A stretch of DNA of 64,000 bases from Lucinisca nassula (taxonomy: Eukaryota > Mollusca > Bivalvia > Lucinida > Lucinidae), in assembly GCA_963580285.1 (NCBI GenBank), contig OY757012.1, positions 169,372,652 to 169,436,651 on the forward strand, in the 5' to 3' direction. This document shows, piece after piece, positions 33,180-44,183 of this stretch. The position numbers and the translations under genes were made by a program. Under the pieces are notes generated by a model. That model was not told the DNA's origin and made no database searches. It was given only the letters and a program-made list of their open reading frames with translations. The stretch's first letter is position 1. Each line of letters starts with the position of its first letter.

Positions 33180-33261
33180 TAAATTGGCGGTTCTACGGTC
33201 GGAAACTTCGTTTACTCGGAGCAGTAAAACGGAATTTCCGAGCGAAAAACCACCCGTTTAC

Positions 33262-33740
33262 CTCTACAACACAGAGCGCCTATATTGGCAATGGAAATTT
33301 TAAGGAATTGTAATTTATTATGCAAATAATCACTAGTCGAAAGAGCGTTACGAGTGGCGTCATTAAAAGCCACCGTTTTATGACATCACTCGTATATGCC
33401 TGGACGTTAGACGGTGAAACGCTATTTCATGCATCAAAACATTACACAGGGTCATAAATATGTGTGATACAGTCGATAATGTTGGTGGGGTTTCTTTTGA
33501 TAATGGTGTAAAGTTTGGAGAAATTGAAGGAAACAACAAATTATTGTCGATTTTAGTGTGTTATAATCGAAACAGATCAGCTCTTGTGTGTGATTCGTTG
33601 AGTAAAAAATCCCAGTTTGTCGGTCAGTTATAAGTAAAGACATCACTCGCGCTACGCGCTGGGGATTTCATCTACTTTACAACTGACCCCCATTCTGTGA
33701 TTTATCATACAACAAATCATTGCTAGAGCTGATCTGCTAG
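33262..33740 (+). mobile_element. Element R (copy 1), internally palindromic
   Basis: Left end acacagagcgcctatattgg and gcaatggaaa; then gacatcactcgtatatgcct, and an inner palindromic part (gattcgttgagtaaaaaatc ... tgatttatcatacaacaaat). Related copies at 48490-48870 and 54096-55556. No coding capacity seen. Confidence 0.6.
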
Positions 33741-33811
33741 CGCAATTTGTGATGTGATCCAATCAGACGTCGCATAACATTCACATGTGCATTAAACTCT
33801 TATTTCATGTA

Positions 33812-33920
33812 CAGTCAAAACTATTGCCCCCGGATGGTGTGGATGACCTGATTACTATTGGCCGAAGGCTAAGGGCAATAGTGCATCAGGCGAGGGGCAA
33901 TAGTTTTGACTATACTCCAA
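33812..33920. repeat. Hairpin repeat with 18-bp arms
   Basis: agtcaaaactattgcccc at about 33813 is the inverted complement of ggggcaatagttttgact near 33895; the loop contains a second gggcaatag. Confidence 0.6.
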
Positions 33921-34380
33921 GCTGCTATGAAATAATTGTTTTATTACCCAATCTGTCCGTAAGTTAAGAAAACGCTCGACAAGCAATGTCGTCATCAGGT
34001 AGCGCGCTCCTGCATTGCGAAGAATATGACATGCGCAGATACTGAGGCTGAGACAATGCTCCACGAGACGTACTCAACGCCATTGCTGTTGACTATGACA
34101 AAAGTCCCGTGAGCTTGGTTCCGTCGTTTATTAGTACAACACCTAAAAACAGTAGCTGGATAGATAGTCAAAAATATATCATAACTGTTTATGTAAGAGA
34201 TCGGGTCATAATTACTTTTATTCTGGCTACGCCAGTGTTCATCATGCTTCCTAGCTCCGGACTGAGCAATACTCTGTTTGAATGAAGTTCACAGTTTAAA
34301 CCCTACAGTCCCAGGGAACACACATTAGAAAAAGATTTCCATGTGACACAGTACATTTCATTGTTCCAAGACTGACGTTT
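33921..34380. other. Spacer, no gene recognised
   Basis: No recognised exon, RNA gene or repeat boundary. Confidence 0.4.
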
Positions 34381-34490
34381 ATGTGCGATCTTTTTTATTG
34401 TTCCTGCAGCAAAAATTGATTGTAGGTGCTTGTTATAACGCCTCATTGAGGCTGTTCTCACAATTACCAACAATCAATTTCAAAAACACG
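34381..34490. mobile_element. Decayed fold-back MITE
   Basis: Core traces ttataacgcctcattgaggc and end caaaaacacgcctattg; most of the left arm is lost. Confidence 0.5.
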
Positions 34491-34514
34491 CCTATTGAAA
34501 TATACAGAAACCAG

Positions 34515-34941
34515 AGGACCAGTGGTCCTGTAAACGCTCACCTGACACCTGGTCCTGGTGTACATTTGACATAACCATAAAATAGGTCAAGGCCATCCCA
34601 GGGTCACCATTTTTACAAACTATGATGGGCTCAAGTACCAGATGCTACAAGCCAACTTTCAAGGTCATTGGCTTCATGGTTCTGGAGAAGAAGATTTTTG
34701 AAGGCTTTTTACCATATATGGGCATGGCTGCCATCTTGGTCATGTGACCCAGACCCCGCGAACAAACTTTCGTTCCCCCATCCTACTGAAGCTCCACATG
34801 AAATTTGGCTTTGATTGGCCTCCCTCTTTTGGAGAAGAAGATCTTTGAAAATGGTGGACGGACGGACAACGGATGGACGGACGACAGACCATGGCTATAG
34901 TATAAGCTCACCTATGAGCCTAAAGGCTCAGGTGAGCTAAA
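34515..34941 (+). mobile_element. Pearl-like element, family D, with both ends
   Basis: Left: palindrome aggaccagtggtcct (34515-34529) then cgctcacctga. One repeat unit follows (gcttcatggttctggagaag, taccatatatgggcatggc). Right: (GGAC)n at about 34857-34890 and the hairpin agctcacctatgagcc / ggctcaggtgagct. The motif gctcacctga at the left is the inverse of tcaggtgagc at the right. Confidence 0.7.
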
Positions 34942-37251
34942 AATCAATTATTTTCACTTTTTCCCAAGCAAAAGCCTAAGTCCGCAAATCTGACATTGCC
35001 GTAAAATAGGTTAAGGTCAACCCAGGGTCACCATTTGAACAAATTATGATAGGCCCGTGTACCAGATGCTTCCTGCCAAGTTTCAAGGTCATTTGCCTTA
35101 CGGTTCTGGAGAAGAAGAATTTCGAAGTGTTTTTACCATATATGGGCATGGCCACCATCTTGGTCATGTGACCTGGACCATATGAGCAAATTTTCATTTG
35201 TTCATCATATGAAGGATCCATATCAAATTTCACTTGAATTGGGCCAGCGGTTTCTGAGAAAAAACTGTTTGAAATATGGAACCTGGTTAATCTTGGTCCC
35301 AGGTCACTGAATGAAGACTTTTCTTACCCATGAATCTTCATGTATTCATTTACTTTACCTGATCTACCAATTTGGTGACATTGTCTTCAATGGTTTCCTA
35401 AAAATCCATTATTTTCACTTTTTCCCATGCAAAAGCCTAAGTTGACAAATTTGACACTGTCATAAAATAGGTCAAGGTCAACCCAGGGTCAGCATTTGTA
35501 AAAACTATGACGAGCCCGAGTACCATATGATATATGCCAAGTTTCAAAGCTATTGGCCTTACGGTTCTGGAGAAGAAAATTTTTGAAGGCTTTTTACCAT
35601 ATATGGGCGTGGCGGCCATCTTGGTCATGTGATCTAGACCGTACTGGCAACTTTTCATTTGTTCAACTCACAAAAGCTCCATATTGAATTTCACTTAAAT
35701 TGGCTCAGTAGTTTCTGAGAAAAAATGTTTTTTTTTTTGAAATATGAAATCGGAGTGACCTTGGTCTAAGGTCAATGAATGACCTTGACCTTTCTTACCC
35801 ATAGATCTTCATGTATTCAGTTACTTTACCTAATCTACAAATTTTGGTGACACTGTCTTCAATGGTTTCCCTAAATATCCATTAGTTTCACTTTTTCCTA
35901 TGCAAAAGCCTAAGTCAGCAAATTTAACATTACTGTAAAATAGGTCAAGATCAACCCAGGGTCACCATTTGAACAGATTATGATAGGCCCGAGTACCATA
36001 TGCTACATGCCAAGTTTCAAGGCCATTGGCCTTACGGTTCTTGAGAAGGAGAATTTCGAAGTTTCTTTACCATATATGGGCGTGGTGGCCATCTTGGTCA
36101 TGTGATCTAGACCATGTTGGCAGCTTTTCATTTGTTCAACTCTCAAAGGCTCCATATTGAATTTCACTTCAATTGGCTCAGTAGTTTCTGAGAAAAAATG
36201 TTTGAAATATGGAACCTGCGTGACCTTGGTCTTAGGTCAATTAATGACCTTGACCTTTCTTACACATAGATCTTCATGTATTCAGCTACTTTACCTTATC
36301 TACTAATTTTGGTGACACTGTCTTCAATGGTTTCCTAAAAATCCATTATTTTCACTTTTTCCCATGCAAAAGCCTAAGTCGGCAAATTTGACATTGCTGT
36401 AAAATAGGTCAAGGTCAACTCGGGGTCACCATTTGTACAAACTATGATGGGCCTGAGTACCATATGCTACATGCCAAGTTTCAAGGCCATTGGCCTTAAG
36501 GTTCTGGAGAAGAAGAATTTTTAAGGCTTTTTACCATATATATAGGCGTGACGGCCATCTTGGTCATGTGATCTAGACCGTATTGGCATTTTTTCATTTG
36601 TTCAACTCACAAAGGCTCCATATTAAATTTCACTTAAATTGGCTCAGCAGTTTTGGAGAAAAAAATGTTTGAAATATGGATCCTGAATGACCTTGGTCTA
36701 AGGCCAATGAATGACCTTGACCTTTCTGACCCATAGATCTTCATGTATTCAGTTACTTTACCTGATCTACAAATTTTGGTGACACTGTCTTCAATGGTTT
36801 TCCTATAAATCCATTATTTTCACTTTGCCCCATGCAAAAGCCTACTTCGGCAAATTTGACATTGCTGTAAAATAGGTCAAGGTCAACCCGGGGTCACCAT
36901 TTGTACAAACCATGATGGGCCCGAGTACCATATGCTACATGCCAAGTTACAAGGCCACTGGCCTTATGGTTCTGGAGAAGAAGATTTTTGAAGGCTTTTT
37001 ACCATATATGGGCATGGCGGCCATCTTGGTCATGTGATCCAGACCCCGCGAACAAACTTTCGTTCCCCCATCCCACTGAGGCTCCATATGAAATTTGGCT
37101 TTGATTGGCCCTGCAGTATAGGATAAGAAGATCTTTGAAAATGGTGGACGGACGGACGGACGGACGACGGACGGACGGACGACGGACGGACGGACGACGG
37201 ACCATGGCTATACTATAAGCTCACCTATGAGCCTAAAGGCTCAGGTGAGCT
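34942..37251 (+). repeat. Pearl-like tandem array, family D (~465 bp units)
   Basis: Five units starting with the tttttcccatgcaaaagcct block near 34957, 35418, 35888, 36355 and 36822. Each has ggtcaaggtcaacccagggt, tggccttacggttctggaga and ccatatatgggcgtggcgg. It ends with a (GGAC)n microsatellite (37147-37200) and the hairpin at 37219-37251. Confidence 0.75.
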
Positions 37252-37279
37252 AAAAATTGAACTACCAACATACGAATTT

Positions 37280-37500
37280 GTTTGATAAAAATCTTGATAT
37301 TTTTCATATTTCTCCTCAAAACATAGATTGTGACTGCTAGTTAGAACCGCCCTAGCGAGGTGGTTCTAACGAGTACCAACAAGTACCAACAATCTAGGTT
37401 TTTGAGTAGAATTAAGGAAAAAATTATGTATACCCCTGTAAACCCCAGTTTTACTTCATAAAAGGTTGAAGGAGGTCAAAAGTATAAAGACATGTTCTCG
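37280..37500. mobile_element. Fold-back MITE (copy 12), decayed
   Basis: Palindrome ctagttagaaccgcc / ggtggttctaacgagtacca around 37337-37385, with a small duplication (aacaagtacc). Right end catgttctcgtgaag. Another half copy follows at 37505-37620. Confidence 0.6.
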
Positions 37501-37965
37501 TGAAGCTAGGTTTTTGAGCAAAAATAAGAAATATAATGAATACCCCGGTAAACTCCACATTTCTCAATATAAAAGGGGGTTTACCTGGGTGTTAATTACA
37601 CGGATTTGTTAACATGATAACATGTAAAAAAAATAAAACATATCAATATATACTCAGTTTTATATCTTTATCAGCATAACGACAGGTATAGCATAACGGC
37701 AAGTATTCGCATCGTCGAAACAGCTTTTTTTTTTTTTTTGACAGCAGAATCGATTTGACTGATTTCCACATACCTAACTCTGTTGCAACTGGAAAACTAA
37801 AGTAGAATTTTTATTTTTTGATCAATACATCCAGCGAGAAAGTTATAGAGGAGAAGCCCCGCGAACTGCTCAAAAAGGTTTCATTAAGTTATCTGAGCGC
37901 AGCTGTAATTTCTGCGATTTCAAGTTTGTGCGAAACGTTTTTGTTTCCACAAGTCCCATGAAGCG
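37501..37965. other. Spacer with MITE remnants, no gene
   Basis: The first ~120 bp are a decayed MITE arm (agcaaaaataagaaatata, ttacctgggtgttaatta); the rest is AT-rich with a T run at 37727-37739. Confidence 0.4.
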
Positions 37966-38115
37966 TTCGTGATGTAAGCTACACGCCTCATAAACCAGGG
38001 GTCGTGGGTTCGACCCCGGGCTTCTCCAGACTTTCGGATGAGTCTTTAAACCGAGGTCCCGTCTACGTATGACCTTAGCTGTTGGTGGAATTCTAACTCA
38101 AACACACTCACACAC
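37966..38115 (+). mobile_element. tRNA-derived SINE, family F3 (copy 1)
   Basis: tRNA-like head (ataaaccaggggtcgtgggt, B box gggttcgaccccggg) followed by cggatgagtctttaaaccg, gtatgaccttagctgttgg and a CACTCA tail. About 150 bp, with a decayed A box. Confidence 0.75.
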
Positions 38116-38194
38116 TCCACAAGTTGCGCCTTGATTTGTGGTCTGTTCAGTGCTAGGCTTTATTAAATACCTTAGAATAATGTGTACTTAGGCA

Positions 38195-38570
38195 AATAAA
38201 ATGCTTGGTTTCCTGAATCGAAATCTTCATCAGTGTTCTCAGGATGTAAAAGAGGCAGCATATAAAGGACTTGTTCGCCCATCTTGGAATATGGTAGTTG
38301 TATCTGGGGCCCCAGTGGAGTGGTCCTTAATGAAGAAATTGAAAAAAGTTCAGAACAGAGCTACGTACAAGCAATTACTGCTTTGAAACCGTGAGCATGA
38401 CTGGAATACTAGGAAAATTAAGATGGGCGCCTCTCAAGTAGGTTCAACATCCAACAGATGACCTTGTTCCCCCAGCTAGGCACTGTAGAAATCATTCGCT
38501 GGCGTGTCAGACCGTTACTACAAGAATTGACATTTATAAAGAATAGTTCTTCCCTCGAACCATTACCCTG
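38195..38570 (+). pseudogene. CR1/Jockey-type LINE C-terminal fragment
   Basis: LGFLNRNLHQCSQDVKEAAYKGLVRPSW (38204-38290) followed by KKVQNRA is the signature of the region after the reverse transcriptase fingers/palm in CR1/Jockey-like elements. In shifted frames downstream, traces such as CRNHSLACQTV (about 38478-38510) and TRIDIYK follow. Several frameshifts; no catalytic residues retained. Confidence 0.7.
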
Positions 38571-38572
38571 CT

Positions 38573-38665
38573 AGCATTCTACATAAATCTACAGCGGGCC
38601 GTTAGCGGCCCGTCAGCTACCCTGACGGGCCGCTAACGGCCCGCTGTAGATTTATGTAGAATGCT
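38573..38665. repeat. Perfect 43-bp-arm palindrome
   Basis: Arms 38573-38615 and 38623-38665 are exact inverted complements with a 7-nt loop. Arm tips agcattctacataaatct; inner, GC-rich part gggccgttagcggcccg. It lies just after the LINE fragment. Confidence 0.9.
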
Positions 38666-39028
38666 TACTGGGATATAGATATTGGATTACCCCGATTCGA
38701 TCATCTCCACAGTTGAAGGTTCAGATTACTAGGTAAGTTTATCTCTTTGGTGAGCTAGGTACTATCTTTCCATATCACAGGTCCTAGTGTATGACTGTCA
38801 TTTGACGTGTCACCAGTAACACTCTGATTCTGACTGATGGAAATTTATGGATAATTATGTGGGTCATTCAAATATTCTGCTTGTCTACAAGTGTGAAACA
38901 GAAAAATCGCAATGACTGATTAGGTATATTTTAAAAAAATCGATCTTTGTTGTTTGCTGACACATGCTTATGACTGTCTACACTCTAATGCTTTTTAGGC
39001 ACTGGCGTTATCAATAAGCTTGTCGTTT
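38666..39028. other. Spacer holding a 46-bp block shared with 9862-9908
   Basis: 38787-38832 matches the insertion in the family S copy at 9798-10098. Otherwise nothing recognised. Confidence 0.5.
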
Positions 39029-39197
39029 GTGAGTGAGTGAGTGTTTGAGTTTTACGTCCCACCAACAGCTAAGGTCATACTAAGACGGGACCACGGTTTA
39101 AAGACTCATCCGAACGTCTGGAGAAGCCCGGGATCGATCCTGCGATCCCTGGTTTACAAGGCGAGTAGCGTACCCACTACACCACGGAGGCTTCTAC
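39029..39197 (-). mobile_element. tRNA-derived SINE, family F3 (copy 2)
   Basis: Minus strand: gcctccgtggtgtagtgggt (A box region), ggatcgatcccgggct (B box), body acggaccgtggtcccg-like, tail of (CTCA)n at 39029-39042. Inverted relative to copy 1. Confidence 0.8.
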
Positions 39198-39510
39198 ATT
39201 TCGATAGTGCGAGTGACAAAAATGGACCAGTTTCTATTGAAAAATTCAAAACTTGTATAAATATTCCATCTGATCATCTGTTGGCGGAGCTTCTCCACAA
39301 ATTCCCCGCTGGATGGGTTGATCAAAAATCAAAAACCGAAGTTATTGCCGAAAAAAAAAAACGCGGCAAAAACGATAATGAAATGACTGTTTAACAACTC
39401 TGTATCGATATATATTTTGTGCAGCTTTAAAATTCTTTGAACGGCAAAATCTTCATGGAAAGTTACTCTTTCAAATATATTTCGTCTCCCTCAATAAGGG
39501 TCTACTTTTC
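39198..39510. other. Spacer, no gene recognised
   Basis: A plus-strand frame runs through the SINE into this stretch (to 39394, rich in Lys at its end), but its first half is SINE sequence and it has no domain. Confidence 0.4.
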
Positions 39511-39615
39511 ATCACGATAACACACCCTTCAGGCTTAGTGCACTCTTTGACAATTTGTGATTTAATTCTTTTTATACTGTACCCATAACGTAGGTTGTGG
39601 TGTTCATTAGAACCT
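39511..39615. mobile_element. Truncated fold-back MITE
   Basis: Left end catcacgataacacaccctt and traces of the core (aacgtaggttgtggtgttca); the right half is missing. Confidence 0.55.
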
Positions 39616-40059
39616 GGGGTTGACAGATGCATGGGCCTGTCACGGTAATGTATAAAAGAATTTGCTGTTCAGGAACATTTGTTTTTTCATTTACAATTAG
39701 GCAGTTTTTGAAATCCCGAAACCGCCTCCCTTCTAAAATGGTGGAACACATGCTAACTGTACCCATTCGCCTCAAGAGGTGAACATTATGCAGTCAAAAG
39801 GTTTAAATACAAGACTGTAGGAGGCTACATGTCCGTGGCTCAGAACTTACGAAGGTGCTAGCTTCTCATTTATCAAAAATTACGAAACAACTATTTCGAG
39901 GTCACTCTGAAACGACAGAATTTGCTGCCCGATGGTACAAATTATTTCGTTTAAGAATGACCTCGATATAGAGCAAGGTTCATTCATATTCAAGGCAAGT
40001 AACTTCTGTTTCCCAAAAGTTATCTCCCTTGTAAAAAGGGCGCTCATTTATTGAATCAT
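39616..40059. other. Spacer, no gene recognised
   Basis: Unassigned sequence without a convincing exon. Confidence 0.4.
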
Positions 40060-40582
40060 CGGGATAACAAGTCCGTGTAATGAACACACCCTGTGAATCC
40101 CACTTTATATGGCGAAAAAAGAGGTTTACAGGGTATTCATTATCTTTGCTCAAAAACATAATATTGTAGGTACTCGTTCTAACGAGCACCTGCAATCTGT
40201 GTTTGTACTTGAAATAACATCACGTGAACAAGTCCGTAAAATGAAGACCCTCTTAAACCCCACTTTATATAGGGAAAACTGGGGTTTACGGAGGTAAACA
40301 ATATTTTCCTTATTTTTGCTCCAATACATAGGTTGTGGTTACTCATTAGAACCGCCTCATCGAGGCGGTTCTGACGAGTATCCACAACCTATGCTTGTAG
40401 TGTTTATAAGAAAAATATCACGAATTTTCATCAAAAAAGGCCATTTTGGAGATGTGTAAAAATGCACCAATTCGCACGGATGTGTTATCGTAATGAAGAA
40501 AAAATATCAAAAGTTTTCATCTGAAAATTGCTAATTTCAGAGAAATGAAACACGTCAGTTTAGCACACGGGTGTGTCGTAAT
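40060..40582. mobile_element. Fold-back MITE (copy 13), split by another copy
   Basis: The left part, 40060-40217, ends in gtttgtacttgaaata. The right part, 40496-40582, starts aaaaaatatcaaaagttttc and ends acacgggtgtgtcgtaatg. It has a small palindrome (ggtactcgttctaacgagca) because most of the core is deleted. Confidence 0.7.
40218..40495. mobile_element. Fold-back MITE (copy 14), inserted in copy 13
   Basis: Left end catcacgtgaacaagtccgt, right end tcgcacggatgtgttatcgt; perfect core around 40329-40385. An 'aa' occurs at both junctions, at most a 2-bp target duplication. Confidence 0.8.
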
Positions 40583-40636
40583 GTGTAGGCCGTATCAAGG
40601 AGTTTATGTGATGAGCTCTTGGGCGTATCCATTTCC

Positions 40637-41100
40637 TCACATGATGCTGTCTTTGTCTGACACTGAACTGGTCGTGCTTGTTATAGTGTCATCCCGCCTC
40701 AATATTCCGCGCCGAACAGGAGCACGCGGTAAATCATGTATCACAATCTGTTCTAAACTGGTTTGAGGAATATTAAAGGGAGATAATTCGTCAGACATTT
40801 GTCTTTTCAACATTTTGTGATGCCTCGTTTTAACATCTGTGATTGGTCTGTTCTGAGCTAATGCTGTTTCTGATTGGCTGATTATCGGCGCCTTTTGAAG
40901 CACAATGATTGGTCGAGTTGGCTGATCAGCTGATGATGATCGGAGCATAACAGGTTTTTCTAACAGACACGCCGAGTTTATTCCTGGGGAACTCCCTGCT
41001 CGGTTTATCCCCTGATTCGTCCCATTTTGATCACTCTCAGAAGTTCCAGCCCTTTTTGGTGGCGGATGATTTGGTCTTCTATACTCTTTGTAATATTCGT
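40637..41100 (-). CDS. 3'-terminal coding exon, basic cytoplasmic-tail-like protein
   Basis: The minus strand is open for 153 codons to a TGA at 40637-40639. A good acceptor (gtacttttcag) sits immediately upstream, so the exon starts at 41100 with a split codon (two bases AC, then GAA TAT TAC). The product begins EYYKEYRRPNHPPPKRAG, is rich in Pro, Arg, Ser and Asp, and ends TSSVSDKDSIM; there is no membrane segment, so it looks like a disordered tail. No family recognised. The codon pattern and lack of repeat similarity set it apart from the surrounding DNA. It may be the C-terminus of the SPEC3/Stum-like gene whose domain exon is at 47879-48061, but this is inference from strand and order. 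Confidence 0.55.
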
Positions 41101-41136
41101 CTGAAAAGTACAAAAATTCGTTTTATTAAGGGGAAT

Positions 41137-41363
41137 GGGAACTCCTGGCAGATTATTTCCGCCATTTTTCAAAGGCAGACAACTTTTGGAACTTCCTTTT
41201 CGCTTTTCTATCGGCCTATCCCACTGAAAAAGAGGTCTACTCTTAAAGGAAAGAATTTGCTCCCCAGGAGCGAATTCTTTCCTTTAAGAGTTGACCCCTA
41301 TTGCAATGGTACAAAACTACTTTGGCAGAAGTTGTCTTCCCTGAATGTGTAGCCATTATCCTT
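41137..41363. mobile_element. Hairpin element H (copy 2)
   Basis: Tips aaggggaatgggaactcctg at the left and, inverted, AAGGATAATGGCTACA at the right. Central hairpin cttaaaggaaagaatttgct / gcgaattctttcctttaaga around 41235-41300. Matches 60665-60910. It occupies nearly the whole intron between the two neighbouring exons and overlaps the end of the upstream one in one model. Confidence 0.7.
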
Positions 41364-41505
41364 AAACGAATTCGACAGGGATTGAATATAAGGACACTGC
41401 CCAAGCAAAGTACTGGCATCGGGGATGGATCGATTGCCTATGTGCGAAGGTGTAGAATCCGATATTGAACCTAGACTCAGGCTGCTGCTTTTAACCATTA
41501 CATTC
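41321..41505 (-). CDS. Putative internal exon, serine-rich segment
   Basis: After an acceptor (tttaaatacag at 41506-41516) the frame reads NVMVKSSSLSLGSISDSTPSH..., low in hydrophobic residues. Two donors fit the phase of the exon at 40637-41100: AAA|GTAGTT after 41321, which lies inside hairpin element H, or CCA|GTACTT after 41414, outside it. In both cases one base is left over and joins the AC of the next exon. The acceptor phase (two bases needed from upstream) does not fit the donor at 47879 (one base), so at least one other exon is required if they are one gene. Function unknown. Confidence 0.45.
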
Positions 41506-41518
41506 CTGTATTTAAAAC

Positions 41519-41578
41519 ATGCAGTGTAGACCCTGATCAGACGTCGCGTTCTGGTCTAGGTTTACACGGTTTGCCAAT
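41519..41578. repeat. Short hairpin repeat, damaged
   Basis: tgcagtgtagaccctgatca ... ggtttacacggtttgcc: the TTAA-element hairpin with the second inner arm deleted. Directly upstream of the exon acceptor at 41506. Confidence 0.6.
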
Positions 41579-42024
41579 GTCCTATATTGGGGCCCTAGTT
41601 TATTGGTTGACCAATTTAAAACACTTTCTAGTACTTTGCACATCCTTTATGTCCATTGCGGTCTGTCTATCAAACCTTTAAACTGCGCGCGGTTATAGGT
41701 CAGTGGTTATCATTCGGTACAATAGCAGTGAACGACCTGCTGTATTCTTAACTTTGGGTCAGTTGACTTGTTTCAATCGACCTAAAAGGACATGAGCATT
41801 TAACAAGAATATTAAATTTTGATTTGTTTATTACAGCCAGTTATAAATGGGGTTGTAATGGTCAAACAATCTACACCTTTTGGGCTAAAACATGAATAAA
41901 GATAAAAGAAAACTAGATCGCGCAGTCGATAGAATACCATCGCAAATACAGGCTTTTTCTATGAATAACACTAATGACTATGTATAAGCTAGCCAAAACT
42001 ACATGCAAGTTAAAAAAAAAGTTG
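41579..42024. other. Spacer, no gene recognised
   Basis: Probably intronic if the flanking minus-strand exons form one gene. Confidence 0.4.
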
Positions 42025-42540
42025 GATGTCATATTGAGGCCCATGTCACACCAAAAGTATCCCAATTTATTTTATATTCCAAGGGCCGTCCAATAACCAA
42101 AGTTTCAAAAGTGTAACTCCAATAGTTTAGAAGATATGGCAAAGTCATACTCTTTGACTTTTGACCTTGAGGACATGTTGAGATCGAGGTCACACCAAAA
42201 GTAGCCAAATTTATTCTATATTCAAGGGTCATCCAATAACCAAAGCTTCAGAAGTGTAACTCCAATAGTTTAGAAGATATGACAAAGTCATACTTTTTGA
42301 CCTTTGACTCTGGGGTCATGTTGAGGCCAAGGCCACACCAAAAGTAGCCCAGTACCATCTACATCTTATATACTATCCACATGCAAAGACTCAAAACTGT
42401 AACTTTACTTATTGCAGAGGAGATCAATTTACAAGAAACGTGACAGACACACAGAGGCATGCACACGCGGACTGACGACCACTCGACCCTGGTACGAAAA
42501 CAATATACCCGATTTTTCTTCGAAAAAGCGGGTATAATTA
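42025..42540 (+). repeat. Pearl-like tandem array, family J (~145 bp units)
   Basis: About 2.5 units with gaggtcacaccaaaagtagc, gtccaataaccaaagtttca and aactccaatagtttagaaga. It ends with cacgcggactgacgacca and a hairpin acccgatttttcttcgaaaa / gcgggtat at 42509-42535. Confidence 0.65.
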
Positions 42541-42660
42541 GTTATGATTTCAGAAGAAAATTATGCACCCACTCCACCATTAATATGGGGCAGTAATCTA
42601 TGTGGCCTTGAAAATGAGACCAAGATCATCAAAGAACAGTCAAAAACTTTTTTACATTGC

Positions 42661-43531
42661 TACACTAGGGACCAAAAAATAAGGAACCCCCAAATTCAAA
42701 TAGAAAGAAGCGAAACTTCAATGTCACAGGGAGGGTTTATATGCAAAGGAGATCAGTATCTGGTCCATGCACAATGAGCATTGATGCATGCACGACACCT
42801 TCTGGACGGATTATCTCCCTTGGTATCCGTCGCCATTCTTCTTGCAATGCTCGGCCAAGCTGTTTCAGATTGTTACAACGCTGCGGTCTGTTGCGCACGC
42901 GGCGACCCAAGATATCCCAAATGTGCTCAATCGGCGACATATCGAGGGATTTGGCTGGCCACGGCAGTGTCCTTACACCATGTGGTCTCAGAAATTCGAC
43001 GGCAACACGGGGGCTCGATGTGGGCGTGCGTTGTCGTCTTGGAACTCGAAGTTCCCACCAATGCGCCGGGCGAATGGGACAACCACTGGGCGTAAACTTT
43101 GGTCTACGTAACGCTGGCCAGTCAAGTTACCTTGAACGATCATGGTAACTTGACTGACCAGCGTTACGTAGACCAAATTCCAAGACGACAACGCACGCCC
43201 ACATCGAGCCCGTGTGGCCGTCGAAATCCCCCGATATGTCGCCGATTGAGCACATTGTGGATGTCTTTGGTCGCCGCGTGTGTAACAGACCGCAGCGTTG
43301 TAACAATCTGCAGCAGCTTTGCCGAGCATTGCAAGAAGAATGACGACGGATACCAAGGGAGATTATCCGTCGCCAATCACTGGCTTGACTATAATGTGTC
43401 GTGCAAGCATCAATGCTCGTGGTGCATGGACCAGATACTGATCCCCTTTGCATATAAACATTTTCTGTAACATTGAAGTTTCGCTTCTTTCTATTTGAAT
43501 TTGGGGGTTCCCTTATTTTTGTCCCTAGTAT
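42661..43531. pseudogene. Palindromic Tc1-like element: two inverted transposase ends
   Basis: The ends are actaggga-type inverted repeats with TA at the borders, and the two arms fold back around 43131-43144 (ggtctacgtaacgctggcc versus its complement at 43144-43174). The left arm, on the minus strand, encodes QDDNARPHRA (second catalytic Asp region) and SPIEHIWDILGRRVR with the Glu of DD34E (about 42905-42935). The right arm, on the plus strand, encodes the same parts with changes (SPDMSPIEH, 43228-43255). Each arm is thus the 3' part of a Tc1-like transposase; the N-terminal DNA-binding half is absent from both, and frames are broken. Confidence 0.8.
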
Positions 43532-44081
43532 ATATGGGGCAGAAAAGCAAAAATTGAACAATCTGTGGACTGAAGTAGGTCAAGGTTAACACTGTTGTAT
43601 GTTGATTTACTATGTTCTTTGTTTGGAATGCATCATTTGGCACGAGAGATATAGCGCACTCATGGCAAAATTTGACAATCATGTAACCTGGAAAACTGAG
43701 TCAAGGGCACCAAAATCTAACCAAGGCTTTGGTATGTTGTAATGATATACTGTACCATGTCCGACCATAATTCATACTTTCATCCAGGAGGCAGGATACA
43801 GACAGACTATTTTGACCCAAATTTAACAGATTGCGGAACATGTGACCTTGCAAATGAAGTCAAGGTTACCAAATTCTAATCATGTCTTTTGTAGATAGCA
43901 ACAATATATTGTGCAAAGTATGACTTGTTCAGGAGATTGGGAGCATACAGCCCATTTTTGGTCCAAATTTAACAGTCTTTCGGAGAGGGCGACCTTGGAA
44001 ATAATGACAAGGTTACCAAAATCTAATCAAAGTTTTGCAGACTGGATTTATACATGCATACTGGCCCAAGTCTAGGCTCAA

Positions 44082-44127
44082 TTTATTCAACTGAGGTAAT
44101 GGCCAGATATGACCGACTCAGTATATG

Positions 44128-44182
<55 letters not shown>
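44082..44182 (+). mobile_element. SINE F5 3' end with (GATA)n microsatellite
   Basis: ggtaatggccagatatgacc followed by gaagatagatagata: the same junction as in the SINE at 10105-10442, here with a longer GATA run (44131-44182). Confidence 0.75.

Positions 44183-44183
<1 letters not shown>

Noticed and set aside
39041..39394. 117-codon protein on the plus strand
   Set aside because: Its first half is the complement of a tRNA-SINE and the rest ends in a poly-Lys stretch without a domain.
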